Below are positions 13,101-25,199 of a stretch of DNA of 64,000 nt, piece after piece. Location of the stretch: assembly GCA_000310025.1 (NCBI GenBank), contig FN649727.1, positions 8,389,308-8,453,307 of the forward strand, given 5' to 3'. How positions within the stretch are numbered: position 1 is the stretch's first letter; every line of letters starts with the position of its first letter. The position numbers were made by a program, and so were the translations under genes. The notes under the pieces were generated by a model. That model did not search any database. It was not told the DNA's origin and saw nothing but the letters and a program-made list of their open reading frames with translations. This DNA is from Ectocarpus siliculosus. Taxonomy: Eukaryota; Sar; Phaeophyceae; Ectocarpales; Ectocarpaceae.

Positions 13101-14058
13101 ATGCCTCAGGTGACTTGAGTTGACAACCAAATCTATCTCTCCGAATACAGGGATTTGAAAGGGTGGAACCCTGCCGCAATCGCCGTCTTTCACGAGTCCA
13201 AGGCAGCCTTGAAGCTGCTCTTGGAACACGGGGCGGACCCACACCTCAAGTCTTCCTACAACAAAAGCGCTTGGGATATGGCGCAGGATGACCTAGATGC
13301 AGCCGGGAAAGTGGTCAGGTCTAGGTAGGTGCCAAAGAGAGGCAGCAAGCTGATGTCCTGCCTGCCAGCTTTGATGGAGTTTATCCAAATTTTACCTGCT
13401 GTGGTAAAGTCGATGGCGCTTTGGCCCACACCTCTGAAGCGAGGTGATACACATACACTACGTACAGAGGGCCGGCCCTGCCCACCCCGTGCATACATTT
13501 GCGTTTGCTCGACTACGACCACAGAGGTATGCGTTGGCTTGACTACGACTACATAACCAGTAGAGCAATCAAGGCTTTCACGGGACTGGCAGGCAACCTC
13601 CTTCTAAGCCCGGACTTCCTAACTACTCCGTGGGTTGTCTGCTGGGATTGACACCCCGACCCTTGTTCATCACTCAATCACCAAACGGGTACCTTCGAGC
13701 TTGGCGTTTATCATCGGCCAGTGCTGAATATGAGACTCGCCCATGACCCCCCGCCCCCCCGTGTCATGCGTGGTCCTTCGTTTATCCGTGTTCATCCGTG
13801 CAACTCAATGTCAGGGAAGAAATTCGTGGCGTAATCAACCAATGGGAGCTGGACACGGGACAACAAGTGCATCTGCAGCCTCCTCGTAACGACCCTATCG
13901 GTGCAGATGGGGTCCCTGTAGGACAACCAAAAGATGGCACGGCTACGATGTTGGCCATTGAGGTTGCCAAGGGAGGGAAAACAGCTGGGAAAGGGGGCGG
14001 GAAATCAAAGAGTGGCGTAAAAAAGGCTGCCGCGAACAAAAAAAAGAAGGGACAATAG
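10143..14058 (+). CDS. Dynein-like/ankyrin protein related to IQANK1 (5' end not found)
   Basis: Exons read: 10143-10400, 11070 to about 11280 or 11342, 11916-12118, 12398-12873, 13151-13324 and 13815-14058 (stop). All junctions match in phase except the second, whose donor is unsettled. The first two exons hold WPVIIDPEGQATRYLRY, FEDLFDE, WGKLLRPDKG and FTFIVVTGKEE, the dynein-heavy-chain-like segment of IQANK1 (IQ motif and ankyrin repeat protein). Then come ankyrin repeats (SEAAAQGHDDLIRLLLAEGA, GHAGALKLLLEAGADP), a charged coiled-coil-like stretch (CEERKKQMRARAEERL), two more ankyrin units, and a Lys/Gly-rich tail. In vertebrate IQANK1 the ankyrin part comes before the dynein-like part; here it comes after. 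An in-frame TGA at 11344 means 10143-11346 could instead be the end of one gene and 11916-14058 a second gene. The function is unknown, possibly axonemal. Confidence 0.6.
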
Positions 14059-14405
14059 GCTCTCCTACTTACAATTGCAGTCTATCTAAACTACTGCTGT
14101 ACGTAACACTTTGGTTTTCTGTAATACATGTAGTTTGGCCACAACCCATCAGTCGTTCCAAGGACCTGCTCAGCCCATGTCCATGCGTACCGCTATGGCG
14201 GCCAGAGTTTTCGTGCGAGCATCTGGAACGTCCACCACAGCAGGTCAAAGCAGGCTGGTACCACACTGCCGTTATTGCCACGAGTATTTTCAGAAGTGGG
14301 GTGGGTGGTGGCGTGAGAGTGTTGGAACGTCGATGGGCGAACCGATGACAACGTGGTTGGAGTTTTCTTTGTCCAAAAAAAACAATATCGTAGAGAGAGA
14401 ACTCA

Positions 14406-14480
14406 TCTACAATATACGCGGCAGGCCGGAGCACACGCTGCGCACACATCAGCACTCGTTGCGAACTATTCAAATTATAT
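14406..14480 (+). repeat. 75-bp direct repeat, copy 1
   Basis: The same 75 bases recur without change at 14508-14582, offset 102 bp, with a 27-bp spacer. This lies just 3' of the IQANK1-like gene and overlaps the region where the last TMEM107 exon should be. Perfect identity points to a recent tandem duplication. Confidence 0.9.
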
Positions 14481-14507
14481 ATTACAAGGGCGATCGACGG
14501 CGACGAT

Positions 14508-14582
14508 TCTACAATATACGCGGCAGGCCGGAGCACACGCTGCGCACACATCAGCACTCGTTGCGAACTATTCAAATTATAT
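14508..14582 (+). repeat. 75-bp direct repeat, copy 2
   Basis: Exact second copy of 14406-14480. The 102-bp offset is a multiple of three, so a frame reading through both copies stays open on either strand. Confidence 0.9.
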
Positions 14583-14713
14583 GTTAGTGGTATACCCAAA
14601 GTATACCAAGTAAACATGTCAGAAAAGGCCAGCGGGGTTGTTTTGAACCTCGACACGTTTGCATACACTTCACAAGGGCAGCAAGTGGTATGTAGATTTG
14701 CAGATTTTCGTAC

Positions 14714-15334
14714 CTGAAAAGTGTAAACATGTAAGGGTACGCACGAACGGTCCATCCGTTGAGCATCATTGACAGCGTCGCCAGGAACCCTCCTAGGTGC
14801 GCCAGAGCTGACAAGGCGTTGGCGTTTTTCTGGTGAATTGTGTACCCCGAAAAAAGCCCGACAAACTCCAAGGCCATCAAAAGCAGTGCAAGCTCGAGCA
14901 GAGTAGTCATCCTGCGAAATCGAGATATCGACGCGCTTGTGAAGGGAATATAAGGCGACCAAATGGCGACCAGTCGCATTCGTACAGTCGGCCACCATGA
15001 GATTGTGTTTAGTTTTTACTGCACAAATGTAACGTCATTTTTCACACCGCCACACCACCCAACAACACCCTCAAATCCCACAATACCACTGGAACAACGG
15101 TTAGGAGTTGGTGCTTGCTGGAGCCCCGCAGCGGATTGCCATGCCATTGCGTATTTACACAGCAAACACTCACCAGGTGTCGGTGTACTCATATTGGTCC
15201 ATCGTTTGTGGTGTATCCAGATCAATCTGAACCAACGGCGTCTTTCCGAAAAAGAGCAGGACGGTAGCAACGACGTGGGACGTGAGCGCCAAGAATCTGC
15301 CGCTCACAAGTTTCACTAGCCCATCCGCCTGCAT
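14714..15334 (-). CDS. TMEM107: Transmembrane protein 107 (ciliary transition zone), last exon unresolved
   Basis: Two exons match TMEM107: 15334-15174 (start Met, GRFLALTSHVVATVLLFF, then YEYTDT) and 14911-14714 (LLELALLLMALEFVGLFSG, NALSALAHLGGFLATLSMML, YPYMFTLF). The junction is phase 2 to 1 and both use canonical GT-AG. Three of the four expected membrane spans are present. The C-terminal span should follow the AG|GTACGA donor at 14714. A candidate is the hydrophobic PLLKILVAITAVWY around 14260-14310, but its acceptor is weak and would add an unusual loop, so I leave it out. TMEM107 belongs to the MKS module at the base of cilia, which fits an alga with flagellate reproductive cells. Its start codon is 248 bp from that of separase on the other strand. 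Confidence 0.8.
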
Positions 15335-15582
15335 GGTGCTGAAGAGACAAGGCGCTAATATGGATGATGATATGGAGATCAGACGCCTGCCGTCGGATCG
15401 TGGATGCAGCAGGATCCGCATTTTGATATCCAACGATCCAACGACACAAGCGGCCACGTACAGTAGAACGGAAAATTTACCCCCTATTCTGGCAGGGATA
15501 TCAACTGTGGTGCCCCCTACAGCAATTCTCTTCTCGCGCGTGGTGTGTTGCCGCCGTCGTATAGCGTAGACACACAACCACC
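15335..15582. promoter_or_regulatory. Shared upstream region of TMEM107 and separase
   Basis: Only 248 bp separate the two divergent start codons, so both 5' UTRs and promoters must fit here. No TATA box or other named element is clear. The inference rests on geometry alone. Confidence 0.5.
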
Positions 15583-18500
15583 ATGCTCGTGGACGACCTC
15601 GTCGATCAGCTTGCCAGTCTGAGCCTGGATGTTGGCCGAGTCCCCCAGGAGAAAGCTTCGAAGAAGCTGGAGTACAAAGACGAAGGTATGATGTTTCGCC
15701 ACGCTGCTTCAGCAGTAATCCCAACCGCCACTTTTGAACCGACCCCGCTTGCTTCGAGCACACAGGATTGCTGTGCTGTCCACTTGCTGCGTGCTACTGC
15801 TGCAACAAGCTACGGTCTTGCTGTCGTCGATCATGTCTGGCCGGTGTTTAGGTGAACATGCAATCAAGCAACTGGAGGCACACCTTGCGCGAGTGCGGCT
15901 TCAAGTGTCGAAACCTCATTCGCTCGGGGATGCGGCCAAGCAGGAGGGCAAAGGGCTTCTCAAAATCGCTCAGGCAGGACTACGGAACACTGCCGGGGGG
16001 TTGGGTGAGTTCTGTGACTGTTGTGCATCATGTCATCTTGTACACTAGCTGCTCAATCTAGACGCCATATGTCTATTTGTGGTGCCGGAACAGCAGGTCA
16101 ACTGTGTAGAGTGTGGCTCAATGGCATGTCGGCATGCTCACCAAGAACACCTGTGGTGTTCGGAGAGAGAACACCGCCTTATGTCTCCGGCTGAAAACAT
16201 AAAACGTCTACACGCGTCTTGTATGCATACCACTATTTTGAACGACACACCTTGCCCGGACAACATGTAGAACTCATACATGAGCGCCTCAAGGAATGGT
16301 GTGTTCTAAGTGTGTGTAGATTGCGCTATCCGCTGCAGCAGCGTTGCCCGATTTTTGTGCAACTACTGCTGTAGTCTACAGCTCGCTCGAAGATTTGCCA
16401 CAACCGACAGCGGTAGAGAACTGCTGTAGGGTATGTATGTACCTCACCGCAAGATCGCACATGACTCTTGAAACGACTCTGAACCGGTCTACAGCAGTAG
16501 ACTATAGGCCCAAACTTAGTCCACCATGCCAGGGCACCTGTCCTACAGCTCCGTTCTAGACAGGGTTCGAACTGAGCACTTTGAGATCCACCCGGAAGGC
16601 CCACGGTCCAGACTGTAGGAACGGAGGACTGAAATATTGAAGTATTGAAATGTCCATGCTTCGCTTCCACTGCTGTAGTCACCGGGACCTGCCGGTGCAG
16701 CCACAATGTACTAGGTTCACGCTGGAATCGTGAGTGGAATATCTGTGATGCAGTGAGTCTTCCTGTACGCAACGGGAACACTCCGAATTTCGCTTGATTG
16801 ACTGCATGCTGCTGAGCAACAGACTGCTGTGGTCTTGCTGTCTTGGTGGGAACCCGAAAGGCACAACTTCAGCATCGCTCGCAAAACGTTCGAAAGAGGC
16901 GTAGCACGAGAACCTCACCCATCGTTTATTGTCTTTGCTAAGCACACCAACCTAGTTCGTGTTCAGCTAAATGCACAAACCGTTCAGTCGATCTCGAGGC
17001 ACGTACGCTCTTTTAGTCGCAAAGTGCGGAGAAGCAAGACAAAAGCGTCCCGCATAAAGCTCACACTACGTAGTTTAGGCTAGTTGAAATGTAGAGCTCA
17101 GCCGACACCCTCCACTCGTTCCACGTTTGTTGCTGGTGGTCTGGTAAAACCGCAGAACCACTTCGCCTGGCGTACGAGGCTTCGCGCTCCCTTTTGCCGC
17201 TGTCTCCCTTCATCTCGGCGGCTGATCTGACCATGGAGAGGCTGTGGTACAAGGTGGCTTCGCGCAGTGTCGAGCTCGGCGATTTCTTGCTTGGTCTCCG
17301 CGCTTCTGCTTGCCTCCAGACGTGCTTGGATCAGCGAAAAGGAGACGACTTTGCGATGCGTGGGGGGGGTGACGGGGGGAAAGACAAAGCAGACTGCTGC
17401 CTTGTTATTGTCTCAAAGGCGGATGGCGAGGATTTACGGCTCCGCTCTTTCAGGTCGCCAGGAGCGAGCGGTTCTATGGCGTTGGCCAAGCTAGTTAGTG
17501 GCGCGTGCTTGAACGCGTGTCGGTGTTGCCTCGAAGTCGCCTCGATAGGAACGCTCAGGCTGCTGGCAGGGGAGCTCGGTCGAAGCACTGGGAGGTGGAT
17601 CGATAGGGTCAGCGAGCTCGGGGACGATGCCACTGCTGGTGCGAAGAGTAAGAGTACATACGGAAATGTCAATAAACGTCTTCTCTGCTGCTATCCTAAC
17701 TTTTACAGTGGGTGGATTTCACTGCAAGTGGAACTACTGCTGTGTGTAGTTGCGTGTTTTTGGTTTGTGTTGTCTTGATCGCTTGGCTTTGACATGCTGT
17801 TTCTACGTGTTACACTCTGCTGCGTGCAGAGTATACGTTCTAAGTGGTTGACCTCCAGGGATAGCGTCTGCAATTCTAATGATTGTGCGTTACTTTCTTT
17901 TCCCGTGGAGGCATGCCTCTCATCCGCTACTTTCGGCTCCAACAAACGTTTTTCCCATTGTGCCCGCACCCGATGCACTCGATCAACCGCAGATTCGTAC
18001 AGAGGCCTTCTCTTCAAGCAGCTTTGGCTCGGGTGTGCTGCTTTGGAGAAACCCGGTCTGGGGGCCAATTCGCGGGAATGTTTGCTGGGTCGGGAGACGG
18101 CGTTGGCGGTATTTTTTAGGAAGGGAGGCTCTTGGAACGCCGACGTTTTCGTTGCTCACGCCCTCCGCGGAGCGGTGGCACTGCAAGAACGCGCCGCTGG
18201 CGACCGGTCAAGTGCCGACGAGGCAGCCGAGCTGTCGACCTTTTGCTTGAGCGGGCTGTCTGAGCGGGAGGGCGAAGGCTGGCCGGTTGGAGTTGCAGAA
18301 AGTTCAGGGAAGTTGCATCCCACTTGGGTAGACTGGCTACAGTACTCGGCCGGGCTTCACGAGAAGACTGGACAGGCCGCCGAGGCTCAGCGGCTGCTGC
18401 AGCTGACCTTCGAGTACGTCCAGCGATGTTGGAAGAGGCAGCCGAAAGGAGGCCACAGGGCGGCCGAGTGCGCGGCGTACGCGAGCATCTTGAAAATGCA

Positions 18501-21500
18501 CACGGCGACCATGATCACATCGCTCCATTCCCCCGACAGTCCTGCTGCTGCTGCTGCTGCTGGTGGTGGTGGTGGTCCGGCCGCCACGCCGCGTGTCGGC
18601 AAACAATCGGCCAAAAGGCGCGGGGGAAAGAGAGCCGCAGAACCATCGGAGCCGTCGTCGGTGGTCCATGCCCTCACTTGGCGTGGACTGGACTACCTTG
18701 AGGACGCGGTTGCCGCTCTCGAAGCTCTCGCGGAGGACCCGGATGGCGAGGGAGCGGGAGCAGAGGCCGCTGCCTTTGTCGGCGCAGCCGTGAAGACGTG
18801 GGCTCGGGCGAAGAAGTCCTGCGGTGTAACCGCTCTGTGGGTGGAAGAAGCCAGCGGTGGTGAGGTGGAGAGCTCTGGTGGGAAGCCCGGGGAACCGCAG
18901 TGGTCTGCCCTGAGTGCGCGAGGGCACTGGGTCCTCGCCGACCTGAGCCTGAAGCTGGAGCTTGTTCGAGGGAGAGGCAGCCTCGGTCGCGTGCTCGAAC
19001 GGATCCCTCGAACCGAATCGCTCGCCCAGCTTGCTGTCGACAGCTACCTCCGGATTGCACACGCCCATCTCGGCGCCCTGGCAACAACGCTTAGACCTGG
19101 CCAAGCTACAGGCGTCCGGGCTGGGCGAGGGCAGTCGCAGGCCGGGAGCGACGAGGATGGCGCCCGTCGCGCATTGGCGGCTGCTGAGCAGACCCTGGAG
19201 AACTTCGTCGACGTTCTTCCGCCCCAAGCCATCAAGCGGGTGGGCACAGGCTGGTTCGGGCTCGGAACGACGCTGGTGGACCACGGCGAGGTTGACACAG
19301 GCGTGCAAGCTCTCGTTCAAGGGTGTCGCCTGCTGGAGAGGTGGACAGAGGCAGAGTCAGACCGATCATCAGAATCAGAGATGGGGTCTTCGGAGGACGA
19401 GGGTTGTTCCTCGGGCCCCGACGTGTCGGAGATCCTGCGATCCGCCCAGCTAGACATGCGACTGGTGAAGCTCAGCCTGGTGCTCCAGGATTCCGCGGCC
19501 GGCGTCATGGCCGCCGCCGCGGTGGCGAGAGCACTGGCGTTTTGTCCTGGGGTGTGGTGCTTATCCTCTTCCGGAGGCCAGCCAGACTCTCCAGCAGGTG
19601 CTCTTGCCTTGGTTGAGAGGTTTGTGGGGTGCAAGCTTCGTTGTGGCAATTCCTCGGACGGGGGCCTGACTAGAGATACAGCCGGAATGTTATCTGAATA
19701 CCTGTCGGACGGCGAGGAGTGGCTTGCCGGAGGAGTAAGAACGGCTCTCGACCTGCCAACGGCTCTCGAAAAGCGAGGTCTTTCTCGCGTGGCGATCGTG
19801 TGGGTTCTTCTTGCCGCGTGCCGTGTGTATCGCGCGCATCTACCTTTGTGTATCTCCGAAGAAGCGGGATCGGCGGCCGGGGAGGAGGACGAGGAGGAGG
19901 AGGAGGTGGAGGAGGAGGAGGAGGAGAGAGGCGCCTTGGCGGCGTGTGTTGAGGGCCATCGTCGCGCGACCGAGGCTGTCCTGAGGATTTGCAGCAGTTG
20001 CCAAGATGGGGTGGATGACGGGCGAGACGGAGCAGGCTCTTGGGAGGCGCAAGCTCGTTTGCTGGCTGCAAGGTTTGAGCATGATCTGCATCTCGCCGAC
20101 GTTGCCGATGGTCGAGCAGCAGCCCACGAGGCGGGGAGGGTGCTCGCAGACCTTCCGGCCGGCCTTGAACACTCTGCAAGCGGTGCCGCAGCAGCATCCA
20201 AACTCTGGGGTGAGGAGGACTCTGGTTCCGGCTCCCCTGTTGCGGCTGCCGCAGCGGGTGTCTTCGCTTGCATCCGAGCCATGCTTCTCCGTTCTGTGGC
20301 GGGTCAAGAGGGTGACGTGCATATCTCCATGCATGAGGGCTGTAGGTTGATCGGCCAAGCCGCACGGGACTCGGACTGGACTCCTTCACACAACTCGCAG
20401 GCAAACCTGGGACCTGCCGGCGCTGGCACCATCATGGACTACCTGGACGTGTTGGAGGCCCACTACGCCCTGCATGGCGACACGTTGCAACGAGTGAAGG
20501 TGGCCGAAGTGAAGCTTGAGCTGGCCGACCGCGTTAGCCTTAACGGGGGTGTGGATAGTTTGCCGCAGGGCGTCGCTACCTCCGCCGCAGCTTTGGCTGG
20601 AATTGGTGCCGTGTTTCAAGCGGGGGGTCTCCCTGACCTTGGCCACATGTACGGTGCTGCAGCGAATGAGCAGGTGTGCGAACTAGCGGTGTCCGCAAGA
20701 CGAGAAGCGAAGGCGGCGGGCGATGAACAGGCAAAGGGGGGCCCCTCCCGCGCTCATGTAGGGGCGGCACGGGTTGCCGTGGATGTTCTTCGCGGCATGT
20801 GCCTGGCGGAGGGGAGCAGTAGCGAGGAGGAAGGGGAGAGAGTTCTGCTCGAGGCTAGGCGGGCTGTGTCCGATGTCGACTCGAGAGTCGTCGCCCCAGC
20901 GACGGTGGCGTACCTGGAGTGCGTGGCAGGCCTGGGCTTGTCGTGGGTGTACCAGAGGAGCGGTCGCCTGGTGGAAGCAATGGGGGAAGTACGGCAAGTG
21001 ATGCGGCTGTGCCGCGCTTGGGCTTCCGCTGGAGGCTCGCTCGTAGCATCGGACAAGCAGGTCGTTGCTCTCTCGGCGGAGAAGGGCGACTGCATCCACG
21101 ACGAAGGGTCAGATGGGCTCGCCGATGCGGCGAGTCACCACGCGGCGGCTGAGGAGGGCGTCGGGACAGAGAGCGGAGACACGGATGACACGTTAGGAGA
21201 AGAGGCAGCAGGCGGCGGACACGACCAGGAAAGAACGGGGTTCGCGCTGGGCTCGCGATGGATACCGATCTACCTTGAAGGCTTGGCGCGCATGGGACGG
21301 TTGTGGCGTGAGAGGGGGGTGGCCTCCAAGGCCAGCCTCACGTTGCGGCAGGGCTGTGTGATGAGCGAGTCGCTGCATGCCGCCCGATTCCTACGGCACT
21401 GCCTGCTCGAGGAGATCGAAGTAGCCACAGGGAAGCACCAGTTCGCTCGCGCCGACCGCCTCCTTCGAGCTAGCCGGGAGCTCTTGTGCCAAGAGCGGCG

Positions 21501-24500
21501 GCAGTTGATGTCGGTGGAGGGGAGCGCTGTTTCTTCCGGGTGCGCAGCCTGTCGAGCACCAGACCCCACAGGTGCCGCGGCCCCAGGGGGCGGCGCTCCA
21601 CCACCGCCAACGAAAGGAAAAGGGTCCAAGAGGGGAGCAAAGAAACCAGGCGAGAAGGGGAAGCCGTGTCCAACGGCGGAGGCGGCGACACCCACGAGGG
21701 CGGCATGCGCTCGCTGCCACGAGCTGGCGGTGAACACGGCGGAGTTGGCCGCAGCGGAGGCGTCGCTCTTGCGGAAGCAGGGGGGCTTTGTGGGAGCCCT
21801 CGAGGCCTGCGAGCGAGGGCAGGCGATCGTTGCCCCTCTGCTCCAAGCCGCCGGCGACCCGGCGCTGTTGTGGAGTGGCACGTTGTCGTTTGCGCGAGTG
21901 TCGGCGGAGCATGGTCAACTGGTGAAAGCGGCCGAGTCAAACGGTCTCGGCTGGCGAGCGGTGGAGGTATTGTCCACGCTCCGTCTGCAGCAAGGCCGAG
22001 TGTCTTGCCTCCTTGGGAACGCCACCGCGGGGGAAGCTCTGCTCCAGGACTGCTCAAGTTTGGAAGGCGCCCCCGCTCTCGTACGCGCAACGGCGCTCTA
22101 CCGGATAGGGCGGATGTCCCTGGACGTCGGAGACGGGGCGGGGGCGAAACTCCCGTTAGAGAGAGCGGAAGCGCTCGCTAGAGGTACTGGTGCCCCCAAG
22201 CTTGTCCGAAAAGTGCGGCGGGCCCTGGCCGTAACGCTGACCGAGCTCGCTGCCAAGGGAGGGCCGGAGAGCGTCAACATCGACGGGACCTGGAGAGTAG
22301 CGGCTCTGTCTAGCCTGTCGGTGGGGGTGACGCAGTGCAATCAGGCCACCCACGCGTCCTCGAGGCGTCCCCGCAAGGGCGAAGTTGTGCCGAAGTTTTC
22401 GGGAGACTCTGCGGGGCTGAGACTGTTTGATGCTGTCAGCGGGGGCCGCGGGGGGACGGTGGCGGAAGCGTGTCGCCGGCATGAGGGTGAGTGAGGCGTT
22501 ACTTCTGTGTGGTGCGTAATATCGTGCAACACGTAGCGGTATCTAGGGTGTTGCTGTGAAATTTTGGTGGTGGCGAAGGAGAAACGAAATATTTTACTTG
22601 GTGAACAGGTCTGCTGAAGTGATGAGCACGACGTGTTGCGTCTCTCGTGCCGTCCGTGCAGTGAACACAAAGCAATGCAATGGGTTTGTGTGAGTTATCG
22701 CTCGAATATTGACACATATAATAATTTTTGATGTAGTCGCTGGGTAACGTTCGAGCGCGGATGGTCACGCTGTGTGTATCCGTTGTTCATTTTCCTAATT
22801 GCCGTGCTGTGTGTTAGCCGTGCCGAGCCAAAATGCAGCAGCGCTCGAGACAAACCACTGTTTTCGAATGTTGCAGCTCTCTGCCTGCGATTCTGCTGTT
22901 TTGCTTTATTCGGGGCTTGATGCTTCTCGACGACAACACTAGCCGGTGGTTCCATACACTTGTGCCGCAAACCGACAAAATTGTGCGTGTTCCTCCGTCT
23001 TCGTCCACCATGACCCCCCCCCCCCCCCCCCGTGTCCCCTCGGAAGGCTCCGAAGTCGTCTGCGGAGAAGGCTTACTCGAGGACGCGGTCACTTCCGACC
23101 TCCGGGCCGAGTGGCCGATCGTTAGTCTGTGCCTGGCTCCGGGGGAAGGCGCGTGCAAGCGCCTGCTGGTCACCCGCCTCGGTCGAGGGAAGCCGCCGCT
23201 GACGGCGTCCGTTCCCCTATCGCCCGACGACACCCGGCTTCTGGAGCGTTGGCGAGAGATCATGGAGGAGAATCGGGATTCCCTCCGGGGCCACAGCGCC
23301 GAAGAGGCGGCGGAGTACGGGAACCAGCAGAAGGCCAAGTGGTGGGAGCGGCGGGTCTCCGTGGATGAGATGGTCGGCGACTTGCTGCGCGATTTGGAGG
23401 AATGCTGGCTGGGGGCCCACGGCCTCGCAGCCGTTCTTCTTGGCGATGTCGTCGAGGAAGGCTTGGGGTCGGAGTTGGAGCGTGTCGCTGAGTTTGCCGA
23501 GGGTCGGCTGCTTGCAGCCCGCGGCGCCGGGGGGAGGGGGAAGGGATTATCGCGAGCGAAGGGAGGGAAGCGGCCCCGCGGGGGCGCGACCGCTGGGGGC
23601 GTGCGGGTAGACGGCGGGCTACCGAGCGGTTTGTCGGAGCTGATTCGCGTGTGCGTGCGGGGCGGGAAGGTGATGGGCGAGGAAGGGTGGCTTGCGGTGG
23701 TGCGGCTGGCCCTGCTGGGGGCTGAGAAGGACGACGCGGCGGCAGAGGAAATTTCTCGAGAGATTCACGAGAGAGTGCGGGAGGCTTTTAAGGCCGAGGC
23801 GCGGGAGGTAATAAGCCACAACGGTGCGTCGTCGCCCGTTCCTTCTGGTGCTTTCGCGGGAGACCCACGGTTGAGTCTTGACATCGAAAACGGTCGTCGT
23901 TCTAGTGGCGGCAAATGCGGGGCAGCAGTGCAGACCGCCTTCCGCAGTCCTGCTCCGGCTGCCGGTAGTCCTTTGATCGACGGGGTCGCCATGTCGAAGA
24001 TGAAAGTGGCCGACTTGCGCCGGGAGTTGTCGGCTAGGGGTATCCCGATCACGGGGCTCAAGCTGAAGACCGACCTGCTCGCCAGACTTGCGAATGCGTT
24101 GAGAGAAGAGGAGGAGCATCAAGGAGCGGGGAATGGCTGCCTTGCTGGCAGTGTTGCCTTGAGGCCATCCACGCCGAGCGGAGTCGGTTCTCCGGCCGTG
24201 AAGGGCAAGGGTAGCGCGAAGAGAAGCTCGGCAACGGCCCGACGAACGACGGCAGGCTCAAACGGTGACGTCGGCGGTAACGGTGACTGGAAAGGGACGG
24301 GCGGCGGGGGGGGAGGCGGAGGTGGGGCCGAGCGGCACCCGGTGGTTCTGGTGTTGGACGAGGAGCTCCAAGCTATCCCGTGGGAGGGGTTGCCGTGCTT
24401 GCGCGGTCATGCGGTTACCCGTGTCCCGGCGGTTCCGTTCGTCTTCGCCGCGCTGGCGACGAGGTGGGACGGGGATGACAACTGCGAGGCAAGCTCCAGA

Positions 24501-25199
24501 CAACCAAGCAGCAGCAGCAGCAGCAGCGGCAGCGGCAGCGGCAGTAGCAGCAGAGGTAAAGCAAGTAAACCATCGCCAGCGAGCAATCTAGAGCACGCTT
24601 GGATTCCGTCACGAGATGGGGTTAGGCTGGACAGAGGGTACTACGTCTTGGACCCAGAGGCGAACCTAGCGCACACCCGGCATCATCTGGGGCCGGTTTT
24701 CCAGGGGCTTGGGCGACGGTTAGGGTGGTCGGGGGTAGAGGGAGAGGCACCGACCGAGGAGACCATGGCAAAGACTCTCCAAGAAGTGGATGTCTTTGCT
24801 TACTGCGGACACGGAGCGGGGGAGTTGCTTGTGGGGAGAGATACGGTGGCGGGGTTGGCGAGGTGCCCGGTGGCCGTGCTGATGGGGTGCAGCAGCGGCC
24901 GGTTGAAGGGCGACGGTGACTTCGAGCCGATGGGGATGGCGACGAGCTACTTGGCGGGGGGTAGCCCTGCTGTCGTCGCCAATCTGTGGGATGTCACCGA
25001 CAAGGATATCGACCGCTTCAGCGTGGCGCTTCTGGAGGCGTTTGTGGGGAAGGGAGGGGCGAGCGACGGTGGTAGAGGGAAGCCAGCAAGCACTTTGGCG
25101 CACGCAGTAGCCCACTCCAGGGCTGAGTGCAAGATGCCGTTTATCATTGGGTATGCGCCAGTGTGCTACGGGATTCCGATGACTGCTGCGCCGTCATGA
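15583..25199 (+). CDS. ESP1: Separase (cohesin-cleaving cysteine protease)
   Basis: Exons 15583-15685, 15852-16004, 17156-17647, 17993-22486 and about 23047-25199 join in phase to roughly 2464 residues. The peptidase C50 domain is at the C-terminus: LDEELQAIPWEGLPCLRG, the catalytic His in FAYCGHGAGE (His codon 24810-24812), the catalytic Cys in VLMGCSSGRL (Cys codon 24888-24890), then GSPAVVANLWDVTDKDIDRF. The N-terminal two thirds is a long helical array, as in other separases, with low-complexity inserts (Ala/Gly runs, an acidic Glu run near 19880). Exon 4 is 4.5 kb, unusual beside intron-rich neighbours. A SAP-like motif lies at 23991-24101, before the protease domain. Separase cuts the kleisin subunit of cohesin at anaphase. 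The fifth exon could instead start at 22828, which also fits the phase. Confidence 0.92.
16363..16680. repeat. Cluster of CTACTGCTGTAG-type motifs in separase intron 2
   Basis: Within about 320 bp the octamer ACTGCTGT or its complement ACAGCAGT occurs at about 16367, 16422, 16494 and 16669, mostly in the longer form TACTGCTGTAG or CTACAGCAGTAG. It is the densest group of a motif found across the window in introns and spacers. Confidence 0.75.

Noticed and set aside
14260-14382. Candidate last TMEM107 exon (PLLKILVAITAVWY)
   Set aside because: The only in-phase acceptor adds an unlikely 25-residue loop before the membrane span, so it was left out of the model.
19317-20282. Long minus-strand frames (up to 327 codons) across separase exon 4
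   Set aside because: Composition is Ser/Pro/Arg-rich and they mirror the Ala/Glu/Gly-rich sense strand; typical shadows of a GC-rich exon.
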